Part shown: one piece after another, positions 31,835 to 40,800 of the stretch | Layout of the letters: each line of letters begins with the position of its first letter | Position numbering within the stretch: position 1 is the first letter of the stretch | Assembly: GCA_965200145.1 (NCBI GenBank) | Contig: CBDATG010000003.1 | Coordinates: forward strand, 434,001 to 498,000 | Direction: 5' to 3' | Length of the DNA: 64,000 nucleotides | DNA from: CBDATG01 sp965200145 | GTDB lineage: Bacteria > Chloroflexota > Dehalococcoidia > Lucifugimonadales > Lucifugimonadaceae | Notes under the pieces: model-generated | Told to the model about the DNA's origin: nothing | The model's input: the letters and a program-made list of their open reading frames with translations, nothing else | Database searches by the model: none | Translations under genes and position numbers: made by a program

Positions 31835-34800
31835 ACTACCGCCAGGCCCGTCAGCAACATCAGCAGTAGCGCGACGCCGCTGGGTGCTGTGGCGCCGGTG
31901 TCTGGGGTGTCTGTTGGGGTTGCGGGTGTCGTGGGAGTGGGGGCTGGGACTAGGCCTAGGCGGGCTACTGCTATGGTGGCTGGGAGCTGGGACAGGGTGC
32001 CGCATACTGTTAGGTCGCCGGAGCGGGAGCGGATCTTTGTGCTCAGGATGCTCAGGTCGCCCGTGGACTTGCGTTGGACTAGCACTACGTTGGACAGGTC
32101 GGCGCGGAACTCGTCTGGGAACGGCAGGCATGCCGTGGCAGGTTGGTTCAGCGTGTAGGACGGGATGGGCTGCTCGCCAGAGTCTGCTATGGCGTTTATG
32201 TCGTAGAAGCTGCCTGCTATGGACATGGTCGCGCCGGGTATCGGTGTTGGCGGTGCTATGTCTGATACGGCCGCGGCTATGCCTACTACCGTGCGGTCCG
32301 GTATCGCGCCTGCAGGTGCGGTTACCGTGATGTCGGTGCCGGTGAATGTGCCGCCCTTGGTCGGCGTGAAGACTGTGTACTCGCCGCCCTGGTCATCGAC
32401 CATGGTCGTTGGTATCGCGCCAGCCGGATCGACCGGGTCCGGTTGCGGTGTCGGCGGGCTGGGCGCGCGTGAGACTTGGATCGTGAACGTTGCGATGCAC
32501 GGTGCGCGCTCTGCCTCTGTTATCTCTGTTGCGCCTTCGTGGTGGCTGTTGCATACGCCGTCTGGTTGCGCCTCGGCGGTGATGGTGTATCTTCCTGGCG
32601 AGCTGGGCGCTGTGTAGGTCACCCGCCGCTCATCGGTCGGGTCGGCGAAGCTGCCACCGCCGGTACCCTGCTCTGCCCAGCGGAACACCAGCTTGCTGCC
32701 GTCCTTGTCCGGGATGCTGTTGTCCCGCACCTCCTGCGTGTTGTAGAGGTCCACTGTCAGCACGATGGTGTCGCCGGCCCTGATGCTCACCTCGCGCACT
32801 GTTGGTCTGATGGAGTGCACTTCTGGGATGCGTAGGCGTGAGCTGCCTGCGGAGCTGGCTACGGGTCCCGGGACGGTTCCGGTCACCATGCGCAGCTCGA
32901 AGTCGTGCGAGATGCCCGACTCCAGGCCGGTTACGTACTTGCGCTGCGTAGAGCCGCGGTCGCCTTCGTGGTTGACTCGGGTCCAGCTTGACCATGTCTG
33001 CGTGCCGGTCGGTCGTGTGCGGTATTCGTAGTAGCTAGGGGTGAAGATGCTTGGGCTGGACCACTGCAGCAGTATCGCGCCGGACGATTCGGTTACCGCA
33101 AAGTCCGCGGGTGCAACCAGCGGTGCGCCTCGTGCGGTAGCGGTCAGCGGCGTTGTGAAGCCCTTCGTCGCCCCGGGACCGGTGTAGGCGCGCACCTCGA
33201 TGTCGTACTCGATGCCGGCGACGAGGCTTGGGATGACATACCGTGTGTCGCCAGCCTGCGGTGTCACCTTGAACCATCGTGACCACTCGCCCGGATTGGC
33301 AGTGCGGTATCGGTATATGAACGGATTGGTACCGAAGGGCAGCGTGATTGCGATGCGTCCTGGGACGGTTTTCGCATCAATTGCGTAGCCGGAAATGGCG
33401 GTTACGTTCTGCCTGCCGTCATCGAAGCTACCATCGCGTGCGGATGCCGATGCCGTGGCGACCGTGGACTTGCCTACGTTGGCAATGGCGGCGCGCAGCT
33501 CGATGGTGTAGTCCGCGCCTTCGTCCAGCAGGGCGATCGCAGTCGAGGTCACCGTGGCAGCTACGACCTGCCATGTAGCGTCGTCTGGCCATACGGTGTT
33601 TGACGACGGCGTGTATCGGTACTCGTAGCTGGTTGCGCCAGTCACTGCCATCCATGAGATGTCGATCTCGCCTGGGAATATGCCTGTCATTGCGGTGAAG
33701 GATGCCGGAGTCGTTACCGCTGTCGGCGTGCCAGTGGTGGAGACGGGAGCGGATGCGCCGACTGTCTGCATGACGGCGCGCAGCTGGAATGTGCGCAACA
33801 TGCCGGCCGGTAGGCCGGTTAGTGCGTGAGTAGTCCCTGTGCCGGCAGGTGTCCAGCCAGACCATGCTCCCGTTGTGCCCAGGCGGTGTCTGATCTCGTA
33901 GCGCAGGATGGTGACGCCTGTGGGTGCTGTCCAGCTCAGGTTCACCTCGCCCGGGTTGGTGCCGCTGGTGGCGGTGAAGGCGGTCGGTGGCGGGACAGGC
34001 CTGGCAGTCTGTGTTCCGCGTTGCGGCAGGCTGTAGCCCGTCTGCGACGACGCGTAGACGCGGAACTCCACATGGTAGCTCATGCCAGCTTGCAGGCCGG
34101 TTATCGTGTACTCCGTCTCGTCGGCCTGTCCGTCGGCAGGATCGTCCTGGTCCGGGACCTGCGCCCAGGAGCCGGCGCCACTGGTCGGGTACACGTCGAC
34201 CGACGCGAGCTTGTATCGGTACTCGTAGTGCTCCTTCGGCGCGTTGTTGGCGGGCGCCGTCCAGACGATCTTGATGTCGCCGGGGTTGGGACCATGGCTG
34301 AAGGCGAGCGTCGCAGGCCCGGCTGTCGTCTGTGCCTGTGCGCGCACGGCGTCAGTCGCGGGCGACTCGCCGACATCTGTGGCGCGTGCGCGGATTTGGA
34401 TGTTGTACCACATGCCGACGGTGAGGTTCTCTATGGTGTATGATGTGCCACTGCCGGCGGTCGCCCAGGAGCCGTACGTCCCCGCGGACTCCAACTTGTA
34501 GCGGTACTGGTAGTCCGTGATGCCAGAGAGCGCGGTCCAGGAGAGGTCGATCTCGCCCGCGCCGGAGCCAGAAGTGGCATCGAGGTTCTGCGGTGTCGGT
34601 ACGCGGGATGCCGTGGCGGGCTCCCGCGTGGTGGCGGCGTTGGACGCGCCGATGGCATTGGACATGAAGAGGCGCAGCTCGATATCGTATGACTGACCAG
34701 CCGTGAGCCCGGTGACGGTGTGGCGCGTCTCGTCATGCGCGTCCGTGTCGGTGTCTGCGGACGAAGTGTCATCTGGCACTGGCGCCCATGTGCTCCAGCT

Positions 34801-37800
34801 TGAGCCGGCCGCCGTCGACCGGGTTCGCACCTGGAAGGTCGCGGTGCTCGCCGTGACGGCACTCTGCGGGTCCCACTCCAGGGCTATCGCGCCGGCAGTG
34901 GTCATGGAAGTCTCTGCCATCAATCCGGTGGGAACGGCGATGCTGGTTGCGGTGCCAACTACCGCGGTGGCGGCGGAACTGCCGAGCGCGGTCGATACAT
35001 AGAAGCGCAACTGGATGTCGTAGGGGTCGCCATTCATGAGGCCGGTCAAGGTGTGCGAGGCGGTGGCGTGTGTGGAGCCGGAGATCGGGGACCAACCGAA
35101 TGGCGACGTGCCAGGCCAGTTGTTCGTTGATTGCGGCTTGTAGCGGATTTCGTAGCGCGCTGTGGCGTCTGTGAAGGCGGCCTGCTGGTTCCATCGCAGC
35201 ACGATGGAGCCGGGAGTCGTTTCGGATGCGGTAGCGCGCAGGTTGGCAGGTTTGGCAAGGCCGGCGTATGTGCTCAACGCGGACATGACCGCGTCGCTGT
35301 GATACTCGGCAGTGGCGGCAGTGCCCTCTGTGCCGTCTGCTATCGCGGCGCGCAGCTGCACGTCGTGCTGGGTGCCAGGTGTGAAGCCGGTTATGGTGTA
35401 TGACCCGGTGTTGGCATCTGGTATGTTGATCCAGCCGAGCGGCGCGGCGATGGGCCAGGCGGCGGCTGGTTGCTTGGTGCGGTACTGGTACTGCACGACA
35501 GTGTCGCCGGACGGCAGGCCGGTCATGATGGCCGTCCATGTGATGTCAATCTCGCCCGGGTTGTCGCCTATGGCGGTCGTCAGGCCGGTCGGTGCTGCGA
35601 CCTCCTTTGCTTTTGCCGACGCTGTGGTGCTCGCACCCGGCTCGCTCTCGGTGGTGGCGGACTGCGCGCGTATCTGCACCGTGTAGCGAACGCCTGCCCA
35701 GAGGCTGACGATCGTGTAAGAGGTCTCGTTCGCCCGGCCGTCGCTGGCGGAGTCCGGGACATCCTGCCATAGGATGTATGCGTCGTCTGCCTGGCCGGTG
35801 CGCTTGAGTCTGTACTGGAAGCCGGTGTGCGTGCTACCAGTGGGCACGGTCCAGCTGAGGTCAATCTCGCCCGGGTTGGTGCCGGTAGCCGCGGTGAATG
35901 CCGTCGGCGGCGCCTGCGGCTGTGCCTTCGCCGATGCCATCGCGGCGGTTCCGAACGTGGTGGCGGCAGTGTGCGCTCGCAGCTCAAAGTTGTAGACATC
36001 TCCGCCGGTCAGACCGGTCACCGTGTAGGAAGTCTCATCGGCAAGCCCGTTGCTGCCGCTGTCCGGGATGTCTGCCCAGGAGCCGGTACCCGTCGACGGG
36101 AAGCTGGCGTCGTCGATGCCCTTGTAGCGGTACTGGTACTTCGTGATGCCGGTCACTGCGCCCCATGCCAGGTCCACGGAGTCGTTCGCCGATCCCGGTG
36201 ATGCGCTGAAGTTCGGCGGCTCAGGTATCGTCGATGCCGTAGCCGTAGCCCTCGCCGCGGCGGACGCGCCAACGGCGTTGGACCAGTGGAAGCGCAGCTC
36301 TATGTGATAGGACTCGCCAGCGGTGAGGCCCGTCAGTATCGTCTCAGATTCGTTTTGCGCGCCATCGCTGGCGGAGTCCGGGATGTCGTCCCAGCCGAAC
36401 GGCGATGCTGCAGGCCAGCCGGTGTCCGCATCACCGGTCGATGTAAGCTTGCGGCGTATCTGGTACTTGGCATTCGTGTCCATGCCGTCGGTCTGCGGTA
36501 TCCAGGACACGTCTATCGCCGCAATGGTCGCGGATGCCGCGCCAGCGGTCATGCCGCCCGGCACCGGCACGGCGGTCGGAGTGGCCTGCAACTCCGCGGC
36601 GGCGGTTGTCAACGAGCTGTTTGGCACGAACCGCAGCTCTATGTCATGGAGCTGGTTGACTGGTAGCCCAGAGAGCACATGGGCGAAGGTGCCCCGGTGG
36701 CTGCCGGCGATGTCGGTCCATCCGCCGCCAGAGGGCCAGGCAGCGGAGTTGAGCTTGTAGCGTATCTGGTACTTGGCAGCGGTGAACGCCGTGCCGAACG
36801 TCGTTTGTGGCGTCCATGTGATCGATATCTCGCCGGGGAATCTGCCTCCGCCAGCCTGCGGGTTGGCAGGGCTCGCCAGTCCGGAGCGGGTGTTCATAGC
36901 GGACGCGGGCGCGCTGTGGTACTCCGGCGTCGTTGCGGTGCCCTCGTCGTTGTCGTGTATCGCGCCGCGCAGCTCTACATCGTAGGCGGTGTATGCCGTC
37001 AGGCCGGTGATCGTGTATGCCGTCTCGTCTGCCTGCCCGTCGGCAGGGTCGTCCTGGTCTGGCACCTGCGCCCAGGAACCGGCACCGGAGTCGGGGTAGG
37101 CGCTCGCGCTGTTCAGCTTGTAGCGGTACTCATAGCGCACCACGGCGTCGGATACCGCCGGTGTACCGGGCGTCGATGGCAGGCCGCTGGATGCCAGCGC
37201 CATCCATGTCAAGTCGATCTCGCCGGGATTGTCACCCATGGCTGCTGTGAAGTTCGTCGGTGCGGCTACAGACCGCGCGACCGCCGTCTTCGTCGTGCCC
37301 ACGTTTGGCAGGCTCAACGTGGTACTCGTTGCGACGCGCAGCTGCACGTTGTAGCTCACGCCTGCCCACAGGCTGGTGATGGTGTACGCCGTCTCGTCGG
37401 CCTGTGAGTTGCCGCTGTCGCTTCCGTCTAGCACCTGCTGCCAGCTGGACGGGTAAGCCGCCTCGTCGTCCCGCTTGTAGCGGTACTCGTAGCGTGTAGC
37501 AGTGCCAGTGGACGGCGCGCCCCATGTCAGGGCAACCTGGCCAGGGCTGGTGCCAGTAGTGGCGGTGAAGCTAGTCGGCGGAGCCTGTCTCTGCGCCGTT
37601 GCGACGGCAGTTGCCGGCGGGCTGTTCGTACTGCCAGACACCGACCGCAGCTGGAACGAGTACGTGCCGCCAGCCGTCAGGCCCGAGCTGATTGTCAATG
37701 CCGACTCGTCGGAGGAGTCCGAGTTGGAGTTTGCATCTGGCACATCAGCCCATGAGCCCGCGCCAGTGGTCGGGTAGGTGCCGCCTGCGGCAGTGTAGCG

Positions 37801-40800
37801 GTACTGGTACTTGTCAACGCCCGCAACGACATCCCATGAGAGATCGACGTTTCCGCTACTTGAGCCCGGCGTTGCAGTGAAGTTTGCGGGAGTCGGCACG
37901 GTGGACGCGGTCGCGGACGCGGTGACCGATGTTGAGCTGCCATGTGTTGCGTTCCAGAGGAATCGCAGCTGGAAGTCGTAGGTCGAGCCTGCGGTTAGTC
38001 CGGTAGTAACCGTGACACCCGTCTCGTTGTAGTGGTTCGCATCGCTGTCGCCGACGGTTGTGCCGCCGTCGTCGATGTCGTTCCAGGTCTGCGACCCCCA
38101 GGATGCGGACTCGAGTTTGTATCTGTACTGGAACTTCGATGCCGCCGCGGTGGACTCCGTCTGGGCATCCCACTTGAGGTCTATGGCACCGGACGTTGAG
38201 GGGGACGGTGTAGCGGTGAAGTTGGTCGGCGGTTTGACGAAGCCAGCGCGGACGTTCTGCAACATCGGGATGTAGGCCGTGTTGGGCCAGTTGTGCTCAC
38301 CGGTGGTGTTGAACATCATCCTGATGTCATAATTCGCGCCGACGGTCAGCCCGGTGAATTGGTACGAGCTGGAGGTCTCGTCTGCGATGTTGATCCAGCT
38401 CTGCCACGCGCTGGCGGATGAGAGCTTGGTGCTGATATGGAAGCGGCGCCAAGTCTCGGTGTATACCGTCTGCGGCGTCCATGTGACATCGATGGTTCCC
38501 GGCGTGATGCCGGGGGTTGCCATCATCCCTTGCGGTTGGTATCCCGCACGGATATTGGTCAGACGGACCGCGGGTCCCACAGCCGTGCCGATGGCGAATC
38601 GGACCTCGATGTCGTGCAGTCGGTGGAATGTCAATCCCGTCAGCGTGTAAGAGACCTCGTCGTATGTGTGATTTCCGGCATCGCCGTCTGCGCCGGTGCT
38701 GTCGGGGACGTCCTGCCATGCGACCCATGAGCCGTCAACTGACCAGGTTGCGCGGTACTGGAACCGTGCATTTGATGCCGTCGACTGTGTCTGTGCACTC
38801 CATGAAAGGTCGATCTCATTCAGCCTGGGGCTGGTCGTGGCGGTGAGTCCAAACGGCGCCACCACGCTAGATGGCGTTGCGCTGACTTGCGCGGACGCGG
38901 ACGTGCCAGCGGCGTTGCTGTAGCGGAATCGCACTTGGAAGTCGTAAGCCGAGCCGCCGTCCAAACCGCTCACGGTGTACGAGCTGCTGGCGTGGTTGGA
39001 GCCGGGGATGGCAGCCCAGCCCAAGCCGACTTCGGTCGGCCAGCTCTGGCTGCTCTTCTTGTATCGCAACTGGTAGTGCGCCTGCGTCCCGGTAGTGGCA
39101 GACTGCTGGTCCCAGTTCAGAGTGACTAAGTCGTAGCCAGCACTCGCCGCCAAGCCCGTGATTTCTGCCACTGCCTCCGTGGTCACAGTCGTCGATGCCG
39201 CGGTGCCGGGACCGTTCCAGTAGAAGCGAACCTGAACTTCAATGCTGTTGCCGTTGGTCGCAACGATGCTAAGGCTGTCCGTTTCGTGATCGGAGCCCGC
39301 GATTCTCGTCCATCCGCCGCCGACTGGCCAGCTACCGCCGGCAACACGGTGGCGGTACTGGTAATAGGTCATGCCGTCCGACGTGGCGGACTGGGCATCC
39401 CATGCCATATCGATCTCGCCAGGGTCGGAACCGGCGGTAGCAGTGAAGTTGGCGGGCGCGTCCGCAGCCTTGGCAGTGGCGGATGTGTCGATCGCCTGCT
39501 GCGCGCCAAGCGTGTCGTCCCAGTAGAGGCGCACCTGGAAGTCATACTCCGTGCCTGCCGCGAGCCCAGTTACCGTGTAGCCCGTCTCGTCGTGCACATG
39601 TGGGCCGCTGTCGTCGCCGTCTGGCACATCCAACCATGCAACGCCAGACCAGCTCCCAGTACGCAGCTTGCGCCGATATTGGAACTTCGCCTGCGAAGTG
39701 GTCGCCAGAGTCTGTCGCATCCACGTCAGGTTGATGCTTCCCGGCAACGTACCGCCGGCGGCACTCAATCCGGCAGGCGCAAGTAGCGGTGTCGCGCTGG
39801 CAGCACCGCGATTCGTGAAGTAGTCAAGCGTTGAGTCGGCATCCTCGTCGTCGATGGCACCCACCAGCTGGAAGTCGATAGTCACGCCCGGATCGAGTCC
39901 CGTGGCGATGTAGCTGGTGCCAGTGCCGGCGGACCGCCATCCGCCGTACAGGGTTGCGGACTCCGGTTTGTAGCGATAGTAGTAGCCGGTCACGGCGTGG
40001 CCGGTAGGCAGGGATGATGTGTTGACGGCGTTCCAGTTCAGCGCGACTGTTCCGACCGCCGTGGTGCCGGTTGACGCCCTGAACCCAGAGAGCCAGTTGG
40101 CAGCCGTCGTGGTGATGCTCGTCGTGGCTGCAAGGCTCGGCGGGCCAGTCGTGGATAACGACCGCAACTCTACCTGGTGCGCCAAGCCGCTATCCAACGC
40201 TTGGGATGTGATCGACTTGGTGCCAGCGGCAAGTGTGATGGGTGCCACCTGCCACGGAGTCCATGGATCAGCGGTTGATGCCCTGTAGCGCACTTGATAC
40301 GCGACGAAGGCGGTGCTGGCTGTGTGGGAGACCGACATTGATATCATGCCACGGCTGCCGGTCGGCGCAGTGATCGACGGCGTTGCAGTGGCGGAGTCGG
40401 TTGACTTGTGCGGCGGTGTCCAGTGCGGCTGTATCTGGCACTCGGGAACTTCGCCATCAACGTAGTCGCCGCGTCCTGGTCCCGCCGTCTGCGTTGTCAG
40501 ACACTGCGTTACAGAGGATGCTTGATATGCCGGCGGGCTGGTGGTGTTGAACCAGTGGTCGGTTGAAGCCAAGTCAAGGTTTGCGACGCTAGCGTTTGCG
40601 GCTGTGATGGCGGCGATTATCGCAGTGCGGAGCGTATCTCCGGCGGTAGTGCCGGTGTATGCCGTGTTGTTTTCCTTCACGCCGGTGAAGAGTTTGCTGG
40701 CGTAGTAGTGCTCTGTGATGGTGTTGTCTGCGAGTTGCAGTCCGAGAGCATGTGTGTACGGCGGGCTGGTGGCAGCCTTCCGACCCAGGTTGTTGAGTGC

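Noticed and set aside
31884..32330. Plus-strand frame rich in Leu/Trp opposite the C-terminus of the giant gene
   Set aside because: Shadow of the Pro/Ala/Thr-rich spacer and anchor; composition is explained by the other strand.
33826..37407. Long plus-strand open frames opposite the giant Fn3 gene
   Set aside because: They are antisense shadows: the biased codons of the repeated Fn3 units keep the opposite frame free of stops, and their translations are low-complexity Arg/Val-rich sequences without domains.
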